A program made the position numbers and the translations under genes. From contig JAGRKR010000090.1 in the NCBI GenBank assembly GCA_020442225.1, positions 1 to 22,331 on the forward strand: a stretch of 22,331 bases of DNA, in the 5' to 3' direction. Origin of the DNA: Hyphomicrobiaceae bacterium. Lineage in GTDB: Bacteria > Pseudomonadota > Alphaproteobacteria > Rhizobiales > Hyphomicrobiaceae. Of this stretch, positions 15,054 to 21,842 are shown piece after piece. Position 1 is the stretch's first letter; each line of letters starts with the position of its first letter. A model generated the notes under the pieces. It made no database searches, was not told the origin of the DNA, and saw only the letters and a program-made list of their open reading frames with translations.

Positions 15054-15991
15054 GCGCCGCCTCCCAGAGCGAGCGGCAGGAAGCCGGCCGTCGCGTAGCA
15101 TGCGGCCACCCAGAGGCCGGCCACGAGATCGATGCGGGCCTGGCTGGCCGCGCTCGGGCGGCGGCGGAAGTCGCGCACGATCCGCAATGCGCCCACCAGC
15201 GCGGCCGCGGCAACAACAGCCGTAGCGACCAGCGTGCCGGTCATGGCTCCGACGCAGATCAGCAGCAGGGCGGACGTGGCGAGGCAGGCCGCGAGCACCG
15301 AGACGGCCCGCTCCAGCCCCCATAGCTTCGAATAGGTCTCGACGCCCATGCGTTCCTGCTCGGGCGCCATGATCTTGCGGCCGATCTCGAGGATGCAACC
15401 GTTGACGAAGCTGAGCAGCAGAAAGAGCCACAGTCCCGCCGGCGGGGACCCGGCCCGCGGCAGCCATTCGCACGCCGTCACGAACAGATCGATCAGCGGC
15501 ATGATCAGCATGTGCGAGACGAGGTACACCAGCGGCCGCGCCTTGAGCCAGTCGGGCGCCCCGAACTCGACGGACATCAAGCCAAGCCACAGCCACACGC
15601 CCAGCAAGGGTACGGCGAGCGCGCCGTGATAGCCGGCGGCGAGCACCAGTGCGACAGGGGTGAGGCCAACGGCGATGGCGACGATGAGCCTGAGCGAGAC
15701 GAGCCCGCGCGGAATCGGCCGCTCCGGCCGGAAGGCAGCGTCGTCCTCGCGATCCTTGACCTCGTCCGAGGCGCGCAACTGGGCGAAGATGATGAAGCAG
15801 ACGATCCAGGCGACCGCATAGGCCGCCAGACCGGGCCGTGCGACACCGGCCAGAAAGGCCGAGACGTTGATGCTCGCAGCGCTGAACACCAGCAGCAGAC
15901 CGAGCGTACGGACGAGCGGCAGCCGCTCGCTCTGGTAGATCCATAGACGCGCCGCGAGACCGAGCTGCGCCTCGCCAGACACTGCATGCAT
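15050..15991 (-). CDS. UbiA-family membrane prenyltransferase, atypical
   Basis: A 313-residue membrane protein with about eight or nine hydrophobic helices. The first UbiA motif is present in the cytosolic loop: LRASDEVKDREDD (72-84) followed by RPERPIPRG, giving a DxxxDxxxD pattern where most members have NxxxDxxxD. The second motif is altered to EIGRKIMAPEQERMGVETYSKLWG in place of DxxGDxxxG. UbiA enzymes transfer polyprenyl chains to aromatic, glycerol-phosphate or other acceptors. The altered sites suggest a distinct acceptor, but which one cannot be told. The start at 15991 touches the HMG-CoA reductase stop (TGATG), so the two genes are coupled. Confidence 0.85.
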   Translation of the reverse strand: MHAVSGEAQLGLAARLWIYQSERLPLVRTLGLLLVFSAASINVSAFLAGVARPGLAAYAVAWIVCFIIFAQLRASDEVKDREDDAAFRPERPIPRGLVSLRLIVAIAVGLTPVALVLAAGYHGALAVPLLGVWLWLGLMSVEFGAPDWLKARPLVYLVSHMLIMPLIDLFVTACEWLPRAGSPPAGLWLFLLLSFVNGCILEIGRKIMAPEQERMGVETYSKLWGLERAVSVLAACLATSALLLICVGAMTGTLVATAVVAAAALVGALRIVRDFRRRPSAASQARIDLVAGLWVAACYATAGFLPLALGGGA

Positions 15992-17262
15992 CAGCGCCTC
16001 CTTGCGAGCAGTTCGTGAGCCCGGGCGAAATGACCGGCCGCGATGGCGCCGATGATGGAGATTTCTCCGGCGAGACAGAGCACGGCCGCGACTTCCGCAA
16101 GCGCCGCGGCCTTGCCCGTGCCAGCGAGCCCGAGGATGGCCAGTCCCGCCGACTGGGACGGCAGTCCGGTTCCGCCGCCGACGCTGCCGACCAAGATATT
16201 GGGCAGCGTCACCGAGACGCGGAGATCGCCGTTGTGCCCCTCCATGCGCGTGTAACCCACGGCGGATTCCGCCACGCAGGCGGCGTCCTGGCCGGTCGCC
16301 AGGTAGAGCGCCGCGAGGCCGTTGGCATAGTGGCCCTGCGCGCCCATCTGACCGGACAGCAGCGCGCCGAGGTTCGCCATGCGGGCATAGTCCAGCATGC
16401 GTTCGACGGTGGTGTGCAGGCGACGCTCGACGAGCGCGCGCTCGAGCACCACGCTCGCCGTCACCTTGCGCCCGCGGCCGCGCACCATGCCGAGATAGGA
16501 GGCCTTCTTGTCGCCGGAGAGGTTCGCCTCGATGAACCAGTAGAGTGGCTTGACCGGCACATGGGCCACCAGATGCCGGCAAAGCGCGTCGGTCGCGATC
16601 GTGACCATGTTCTGGCCGGCGGCATCGCCCGTCTCGTAGCGGCAGAGCAGGAAGACGACATTGTCGTCGATGACAGGTTCGAGCGCCACGAGCTTACCGT
16701 GGCGTGTGGTCGACTCGGCTGCCGCCTTGAGAGCCGCCGCATTGCCTGCGACCCACTCGATGAAGAGGCCGGCGTCGAGGAGCGAGCCGAAGGCGAAGCC
16801 CGGGCTGCGCCAGACCCCATCGTGTGCGAGCGCTGCACTCGCGCCGCCGGCTGCCGTGATGATCTCGGCGCCTCGCGCATAGGACGCGACGAGCGCCGCC
16901 TCCGTCGTCGCCAGGGGCACCAGGTAATCGCCGTTGGCGTGCGTGCCGTTGATGCGCAGCGGCCCGGCAAGCCCGACAGGCAGCTTTACCGTCCCGATCA
17001 TGTTCTCGATGTTTGCCGCATAGCGCGTCAGGCTGGCGCGCGTCGCCGGATCAGCGAGCGCAGCCTCATCATCGGCGCTGGCGGCGGTCTCTGCTCGCAG
17101 CCGCCGCCAGAAGGCCTCGACACTGCCGACCGTCGCGTCGCGCACGATCCGAAACCGTCGCGCCGGCGCCGTGCGACAGGCCAGTCGCTGTCGCAACTGG
17201 CCGTCGGTCGCACTCGCGCGCAACCGCTTGAGCATTTCCGCAACTGTCGCCGATATGAGCAC
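15991..17262 (-). CDS. Class I 3-hydroxy-3-methylglutaryl-CoA reductase (NADPH type)
   Basis: A 423-residue soluble reductase, without the membrane anchor of eukaryotic enzymes. Every class I signature is visible: ENMIGTVKLPVGLAGPLRING (86-106), PLATTEAALVAS with catalytic Glu121, DAAGQNM (213-219, cofactor loop), SGDKKAS with Lys252, TGQDAACVAES with Asp326, VGSVGGGTGLPSQ (358-370) and LCLAGEISIIG-AIAAGHFARAH with His416. The reaction is four-electron reduction of HMG-CoA to mevalonate, or of a similar acyl-CoA thioester to an alcohol. The start is a GTG at 17262 (GGAAG upstream); ATG 17235 is an alternative. It leads the seven-gene operon. No other mevalonate-pathway gene is in the window. 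Confidence 0.95.
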   Translation of the reverse strand: MLISATVAEMLKRLRASATDGQLRQRLACRTAPARRFRIVRDATVGSVEAFWRRLRAETAASADDEAALADPATRASLTRYAANIENMIGTVKLPVGLAGPLRINGTHANGDYLVPLATTEAALVASYARGAEIITAAGGASAALAHDGVWRSPGFAFGSLLDAGLFIEWVAGNAAALKAAAESTTRHGKLVALEPVIDDNVVFLLCRYETGDAAGQNMVTIATDALCRHLVAHVPVKPLYWFIEANLSGDKKASYLGMVRGRGRKVTASVVLERALVERRLHTTVERMLDYARMANLGALLSGQMGAQGHYANGLAALYLATGQDAACVAESAVGYTRMEGHNGDLRVSVTLPNILVGSVGGGTGLPSQSAGLAILGLAGTGKAAALAEVAAVLCLAGEISIIGAIAAGHFARAHELLARRR

Positions 17263-17324
17263 GCAACACGCTTCCGATCGCTTCGGGAGCGCAAGGATAT
17301 GATGCAGTGCTGAAGAAATTGGTC

Positions 17325-17345
17325 AGCGCGCCGTTAAGGCGCGCT
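17325..17345 (-). terminator. Hairpin between the monooxygenase and the HMG-CoA reductase operon
   Basis: Perfect 8-bp stem AGCGCGCC (17325-17332) / GGCGCGCT (17338-17345) with a 5-base loop, beginning about 53 bases past the monooxygenase stop. On the minus strand it is followed by GACCAATTTCTTC, a weak T-rich tail. It probably ends the upstream transcript. The operon promoter must then lie in the 62 bases between this hairpin and base 17263, where I see no clear -35/-10 pair. Confidence 0.5.
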
Positions 17346-17398
17346 CACCAGTCGTCCCATCCCGGGCCACGCTCCGGCGCGTTCCCCGGCCTTTGCCA

Positions 17399-18717
17399 TC
17401 AAAACCCGTCGGCGGGGCGATCGAGGCCGAAGTGCGAACGCAGCGTCTCGCCTTCGTAGGCGGTGCGGAAGAGGCCGCGCTTCTGCAGGATCGGCAGCAC
17501 CTCGGCGATGAAGGCGTCGAGCATGCCCGGCAGCAGCGGCGGCATCAGGTTGAAGCCGTCGGCGGCGCCGGAGTCGAACCAGTCGACGATGAGGTCGGCG
17601 AGCTGCTCCGGCGTGCCCGTGAACGTGAAATGACCGCGCGCGCCGGCGAGCTTGGCGAGCAGCTGGCGCAGCGTCGGCCGTTCGCGCTTGACCATGCCGA
17701 CGATCACCTCCGTGCGGCTGCGCGCCGCCTGCACGTCGTCGGGATCGGGGAAGTCCTCGGGTGAGAGCGGCTTGTCGAGCGGCAGGTGCGAGAAGTCGTG
17801 CCCGCCGAAGCGGCCCGAGAGGCGCTTGCGGCCGACCTCGGGGTCGGCGAGGTTGTTGAGCTCGTCGGCGAGCTTCTGCGCCTCCGCGACCGTGCCGCCG
17901 AGCACCGCGCTCAGGCCCGGCAGGACCAGCACCTGGTTGGGCGCGCGTCCCTCCGTCACGGCATGCGCCTTGATGTCGGCATAGAAGGTCTGCGCCGTCG
18001 ATTTCTCCATGTGCGCGGTGAAGATCGCCTCGGCGTGGCGCGCGGCGAAGCGCCGGCCCGTGTCGGAGGACCCCGCCTGCACCAGCACCGGCCGGCCCTG
18101 CGGCCCGCGCGGCACGTTGAGCGGCCGGTGACGGAATAGTACTTGCCCTCGTGATTGACGGGACGGATGCGGTCAGGCTGCGCGTAGCGGCCGCTCGCAC
18201 GGTCGTCGAGGATGGCATCGTCGGCCCAACCGTCCCACAGCCCCTTGACGACCTTGAGATACTCCTCCGCCCGCTCGTAGCGCTCGGCGTGGCTCACCTG
18301 GCTCGTGTCGCCGAAATTGCCGGCCGCCTCCACCGCCCAGGTCGTGACGATGTTCCAGCCGACGCGCCCGCCGCTGATGTGATCGAGCGAGGCGTACTGG
18401 CGCGCCAGGTTGTAAGGCTCGGTGTAGGTCGTGGACGCCGTCGCGATCATGCCGATGCGCTTCGTCACCATCGAGACGGCGCCGATGGCGCTCACCGGCT
18501 CGAGCCAAGTGCGCGCCGCGCGCTCGATGTCGTTCCACAGCGAAAGCGTATCAGCGAGGAAGATGGAGTCGAGCAGACCGGCCTCCGCCTTCTGCGCCAG
18601 CTCCTGGAAATAGCGGATGTCGGTGAGTGGGTAGGCCGATGCCTGGGGATGGCGCCAGGAAGCCTCGTGATGCCCACGGCTCTGGATGAACAGGTTGAAG
18701 TGAAGCTGCCGTTTCAT
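17399..18717 (-). pseudogene. NtaA/SnaA/DszA/SoxA-family FMN-dependent monooxygenase, broken by a -1 frameshift
   Basis: Two overlapping frames together encode a family-typical protein of about 439 residues. The N-terminal frame (18717 to about 18124) has QLHFNLFIQSRGHHEASWRH, DSIFLADTLSLWNDIERAAR, TASTTYTEPYNLARQYASLD and GGRVGWNIVTT. It ends in-frame with VNHEGKYYSVTG and then turns to nonsense. The C-terminal frame picks up PRGPQGRPVLVQAGSSDTGR, ATP-independent core HAEAIFTAH, and FTGTPEQLADLIVDWF to the TGA at 17399. Restoring one G at about 18123 (plus strand, GCGGCC to GCGGGCC) rejoins the two. Enzymes of this group use reduced FMN to oxidise sulfur or chelator compounds (luciferase-like barrel). 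It is a true pseudogene or a sequencing error. ATG 18744 is an alternative start. Confidence 0.85.
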
Positions 18718-18744
18718 GTGCCTGCGCTCGTGTTTGCTTGCCAT

Positions 18745-18855
18745 CGGAAATTCATCCGGACAACCGTATCTCGACGAGACCGCACTTGGCAAATTCTGAG
18801 CCTTGCAGGAGTGCCAATGCGGCAATCCTGCGGCAATTGGACCTTCGGGAGCCGC
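18745..18855 (-). promoter_or_regulatory. Spacer upstream of the monooxygenase with an 11-base-period repeat
   Basis: TGCGGCAAT occurs twice, at 18818-18826 and 18829-18837, one helical turn apart, within an element bounded by CCAAT and ATTGG. A TTGCCA hexamer on the minus strand with GATACG about 16 bases on is a possible monooxygenase promoter. The repeats could be regulator half-sites, or a terminator region of the phosphatase gene. Confidence 0.3.
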
Positions 18856-19635
18856 TCAGCGGACCCGGATGGCGATCACGGTCGTATTGTCCTGATAAGG
18901 ATCGCCGCCACCCTCGACGGCGTCGAGCAGCCCGCTCACCACGGCCTCGACACCGCGCGACGCAGTCGCCCCGATCGTGCGGGTGATCTGCTCCTCGCTC
19001 AGCGTCTCGATGCCGTCGGTCGCCATGACGACGATGTCCCCAGGCTCTAGAGCGATCGCGTTCTCCGGCCGGTCGACCAACTCAATCGCGCTGCCCATCA
19101 GCGCCGAGCGCAGATAGTGGCGGCGCGGATCGGTCAGCGCCTCCTCCAGGCTCATCTTCCCCTCAGCGACCATCTCGTCGAGCATCGGAGCCAACGAGTG
19201 ATCCTCGTTGAGAATGGCAAGCTGGCCGTCACGGAATACGAAAAGCAGGGAATCCCCGACACTGACCCAGCTCAGACCTTGCGGACCGATGATGGCGCCG
19301 ATCAGCGTGCAGCCCATGCCCGACAGTCGCGGCTCGGCATGGATGCGCCGGGCGATCGCTTCATTCGCCTCCGCGAGCGCCACATCGAGGCGACGCGTAA
19401 CAGGTCCGGCCGCTGCCGAGATGGCCCCGAGAAAGGTTTCGCAGGCCGTGCTGCTGGCGACGGCTCCGCCGACATGTCCGCCCATGCCGTCGGCAAGCAC
19501 GGCGACGAGTTCGCCGGCGCTGCCTCCATTCGCCGTCTCCGTCGTGGCACTTGCCGACCAGACGGCAGCGGAATCCTCCTGATAGCTGCGGCCACCTTGT
19601 ATCGACCGGCTCGCGTGTTCGAACATGGCGCGCAT
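18856..19635 (-). CDS. PP2C-family serine/threonine phosphatase
   Basis: A 259-residue metal-dependent phosphatase. Seen in order: RSYQEDS with the metal-binding Asp21, ADGMGGH (48-53), GMGCTLIG (106-113), VSVGDSLLFVFRDG (125-137), the acidic ATDGIETLSE (205-214) and the terminal QDNTTVIAIRV (248-258) with Asp249. All metal ligands of the PppA/Stp1 type are present and the length is standard. It would reverse Ser/Thr phosphorylation by the kinase encoded at 21843. The start is ATG 19635 (GAGGG ten bases upstream) or the nearby ATG 19626. It is separated from the FHA gene by 246 bases, so it may have its own promoter. Confidence 0.95.
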   Translation of the reverse strand: MRAMFEHASRSIQGGRSYQEDSAAVWSASATTETANGGSAGELVAVLADGMGGHVGGAVASSTACETFLGAISAAAGPVTRRLDVALAEANEAIARRIHAEPRLSGMGCTLIGAIIGPQGLSWVSVGDSLLFVFRDGQLAILNEDHSLAPMLDEMVAEGKMSLEEALTDPRRHYLRSALMGSAIELVDRPENAIALEPGDIVVMATDGIETLSEEQITRTIGATASRGVEAVVSGLLDAVEGGGDPYQDNTTVIAIRVR

Positions 19636-19881
19636 GCCACTTGATCCCTCGTTGCAGCCGGCATCCGTCGGCAGCCGTCACCCCGGCGGCGCGCCGCATG
19701 GGTGGCCTCCGGCAGCACGCTCCGGCCACCGGTTCCTGCCGCGATCCAGGCCTCGGCAAGAGGCCGCTCGCCCCGCGCCTAGCCGTCTCGCGAGGCCACG
19801 GTCATGCCACTGCGCGCTCGATCCGTAATGGAGGTAGCAACACCTGCCCCGATGTCAACGGGGCACAGAGTACAACTCCTG
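19636..19881 (-). promoter_or_regulatory. Spacer between FHA and PP2C genes: hairpin and candidate promoter
   Basis: TGCCCCG (19845-19851) / CGGGGCA (19859-19865) is a perfect 7-bp stem with a 7-base loop, 17 bases past the FHA stop. The loop carries, on the minus strand, a perfect TTGACA (plus 19853-19858), followed after 16 bases by TACCTC (plus 19831-19836) preceded by TGC (an extended -10). So the same element may terminate the FHA transcript and start the PP2C one, leaving a leader of about 190 bases. I see no open frame worth reporting in the rest of the spacer. Confidence 0.4.
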
Positions 19882-20700
19882 TCACTCCTTGAGCTCGGTC
19901 AGCTCGGACCAGTCGAACTCCGACCCGCAGAACGGCACGAAGACGAGCTGGGTGCGGCCCATCGTAATGACGTCCATGGCTGTCAGCTCCACCGCTGCCG
20001 TCGGCTTTTTGTCGTTGATCTGCACGACGTTGGTCTTGGCGAGGTTCGGCACGAACAGGTACTTGCGGTCGCTCGAGTCGTAGCGGATATAGGCCTGCTC
20101 GGCCGTCGAGATCGACTCGTCGCCGAAATCGATCGGAATACGCTGCGAGGACGAGCGGCCCACCGTGTTGTTGCCCTCGAAGATCGGCCGATAGGCGCCG
20201 AGGCCCGGCCCGCCGATGACCACCAGCCAGGCGACCACCGGATCCTGATGGAACTGAGTGCGTCCGAGCTTCTGCTTGCCGCGGATCAACTGCGTGCGTG
20301 GCTGGGCGTCACCACCCCGTCCGAGTGCCGACGAGCGCAGCGACCGCGACACCGGCAGCTCCTGCGGCTCGGCGGCGGCGCGCGGCCGTTGCGAGGCTTC
20401 GGGCTGGATCGGCGCCGCAACCGGCGCTGGCGCCCGCTCGCTGCGGACCGGCACGGGCTGAGCCACGGCCATCGGCTCGACAGGGGCGGGCAGCGCCGGG
20501 CGTTCCGGCACGCCGGCCTCGCTCTTGCTTTCCGGTCTGCGGGCCGGGCGTCCCGTCGGCTCCTCCGAGACCGGGTCAAGCGTGTGCTCGCCGCGGCTGG
20601 CAGCCGCCAGGGCATCCTGCAAAGTCCCGAGGAAGCGATTGCGGGGCTTGTCCGCTCCGCCTGCTGCACCACCCTTGGCTTTGCGATCGTCTTCGGCCAT
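19882..20700 (-). CDS. Cytoplasmic FHA-domain protein
   Basis: A 272-residue protein with a charged, Pro/Ala-rich disordered half (1-150) and a C-terminal FHA fold (about 157-257): WLVVIGGPGLGAYRPIFEGN, NTVGRSSSQRIPIDFGDESI, STAEQAYIRYD, NVVQINDKKP and ITMGRTQLVFVPF. The GRS core (Gly181-Arg182-Ser183) is intact, but the usual SRxH loop reads TAEQ (199-202), so phosphothreonine recognition may be altered. The ending EFDWSELTELKE is acidic. FHA proteins bind phosphothreonine on partners of a kinase, here probably the kinase at 21843. ATG 20700 is fixed by GGGAGG (plus 20707-20712). Confidence 0.92.
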   Translation of the reverse strand: MAEDDRKAKGGAAGGADKPRNRFLGTLQDALAAASRGEHTLDPVSEEPTGRPARRPESKSEAGVPERPALPAPVEPMAVAQPVPVRSERAPAPVAAPIQPEASQRPRAAAEPQELPVSRSLRSSALGRGGDAQPRTQLIRGKQKLGRTQFHQDPVVAWLVVIGGPGLGAYRPIFEGNNTVGRSSSQRIPIDFGDESISTAEQAYIRYDSSDRKYLFVPNLAKTNVVQINDKKPTAAVELTAMDVITMGRTQLVFVPFCGSEFDWSELTELKE

Positions 20701-20706
20701 GTCAAA

Positions 20707-20712
20707 CCTCCC
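20707..20712 (-). promoter_or_regulatory. Strong ribosome-binding site of the cytoplasmic FHA gene
   Basis: GGGAGG on the minus strand, six bases before the ATG at 20700. It rules out the longer open frame that begins at 20760. Confidence 0.7.
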
Positions 20713-20803
20713 AGCCTGATGTTCCGCCACGCGCGACTGCCGCGGCGGCCTGCCCTGCAATTCCCTCGTCGCGCCGGCCTCGTAGAGTGGGCCGGCGTCC
20801 GGC

Positions 20804-21520
20804 CTAAGCCGGCGACGTCTCGAACCTCATCTTGACGTCACCGATCTCGATCACGTCGCCCTTCCGCAACGGCGCCTCGAGCACCTGAGCGCCATTGACC
20901 GCGACGCCGTTTCCATCGCTGCCACTCAGGTCCTTGATGGCGTACTCATCATCGGGGGTCCAGTAGATCAGAGCGTGGTAACGATGGACGGAACGATCCT
21001 CGAGACGGATGTCGTTCTCCCGATGCCGCCCGACGCGAATCATGCGGCGATGAAGCGGCAAACGTGTGGCATCGCCGCCATCGCAGGCGAGCCAGGCCTC
21101 GTCCGGCGTCAGCGAGGTGCACCGCATCTCCATCTCGGGCAGGCGGGCCGCTCTGCGCCGCGCTGCCGTGCGCCGGCGCCATGAGCGGGTCATGCCGACC
21201 ACGAGGCCGGGCAGCCCCATCATCACCAGGACAGCCAACAGGCCCAAGCCGACGACGAGCAACGGCGTGTGTCCGTACTGCCGCTCGAGCTGCTGGCGCC
21301 AGACCTGCCATTTGCTGGCGGCACCGGCTGCGACCGGCGTTGCGGAGGCCAGCCCGCCCGGCTCGCGGTCCCCCGCAACCGGACCGGCAGCGTGCGCGGG
21401 GGTCGCTTGAAGGCTGGCAGGCCACCACGAACCACAGGCCGCGAGCGCACCCAAGCCGCAGAGCAGCGCCGAAAGCAGCACTGTCACGACGATCGTCGGG
21501 GTCTTTTCAGTCCTGCGCAT
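20804..21520 (-). CDS. Membrane-anchored FHA-domain protein with a lipobox
   Basis: A 238-residue protein. The N-terminus has a basic start (MRRTEK) and a hydrophobic stretch (10-28) ending in LAAC (26-29), a textbook lipobox, so Cys29 may be lipidated; it could also be a plain membrane helix. Residues 30-82 form a Pro/Ala-rich periplasmic loop, 86-110 a second membrane helix (TPLLVVGLGLLAVLVMMGLP), followed by RRRTAARRRAARL, a basic cytoplasmic linker. The FHA domain fills 158-235 with RVGRHRENDIRLEDRSVHRYHALIY: Gly164, Arg165, Ser177 and His182 are all present, then SDGNGVAVNG and GDVIEIGDVKMRF. It is a canonical phosphothreonine reader tethered to the membrane, 103 bases upstream of the second FHA gene. 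Confidence 0.92.
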   Translation of the reverse strand: MRRTEKTPTIVVTVLLSALLCGLGALAACGSWWPASLQATPAHAAGPVAGDREPGGLASATPVAAGAASKWQVWRQQLERQYGHTPLLVVGLGLLAVLVMMGLPGLVVGMTRSWRRRTAARRRAARLPEMEMRCTSLTPDEAWLACDGGDATRLPLHRRMIRVGRHRENDIRLEDRSVHRYHALIYWTPDDEYAIKDLSGSDGNGVAVNGAQVLEAPLRKGDVIEIGDVKMRFETSPA

Positions 21521-21842
21521 GGCGGTGCGCCCCAGGATGGCTCATCCGCTCATGCCTTCCGACCGCGGCAAGATGATGACCACCGATCGCAGTCTCGCTT
21601 CCGGATTTTGCGGCCGTGCGCGCGGCCGGCCTCATTCTTCCGCCACATTGTGGCCCGAACACTCCCATTCGTGCTTCGGGGACGCACGGCACTGAGGACG
21701 GCGCGCGCTCAAGGGCAGTGCATGCTGGGCGCGAATCATCATCTATGCACCTGGACTTCCCGAGGCTGTAGCGAGATGGAGCTGGAAAACTGCGGAAGAT
21801 GGTGTGTCGTATGTCCATCGCACACGTCGGATGGAATGGCCG
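21521..21842. promoter_or_regulatory. Divergent promoter region between FHA gene and kinase
   Basis: About 322 bases between two divergent starts. Contains a small GC hairpin GGCCG (21612-21616) / CGGCC (21623-21627). No gene is supported; a 103-codon minus-strand frame here overlaps the FHA start and does not read like protein. I cannot name confident -35/-10 boxes for either gene. Confidence 0.4.

Noticed and set aside
15054..16100. 1175-codon version of the PEP-synthase-like gene beginning at 16100
   Set aside because: The upstream part overlaps UbiA in another frame and is Arg/Ala-rich nonsense; the ATP-grasp domain begins naturally at 15053 with the ATGA overlap.
7856..17262. Interpretation of the operon as an ordinary mevalonate pathway cluster
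   Set aside because: No HMG-CoA synthase, mevalonate kinase, phosphomevalonate kinase, decarboxylase or isopentenyl isomerase is present among the seven genes.
16015..17313. Plus-strand open frame of 432 codons opposite HMG-CoA reductase
   Set aside because: Antisense shadow without motifs; the minus strand carries every reductase signature.
21507..21818. 103-codon minus-strand frame in the FHA-kinase spacer
   Set aside because: It overlaps the FHA start codon, lacks a ribosome-binding site and has no recognisable protein character.
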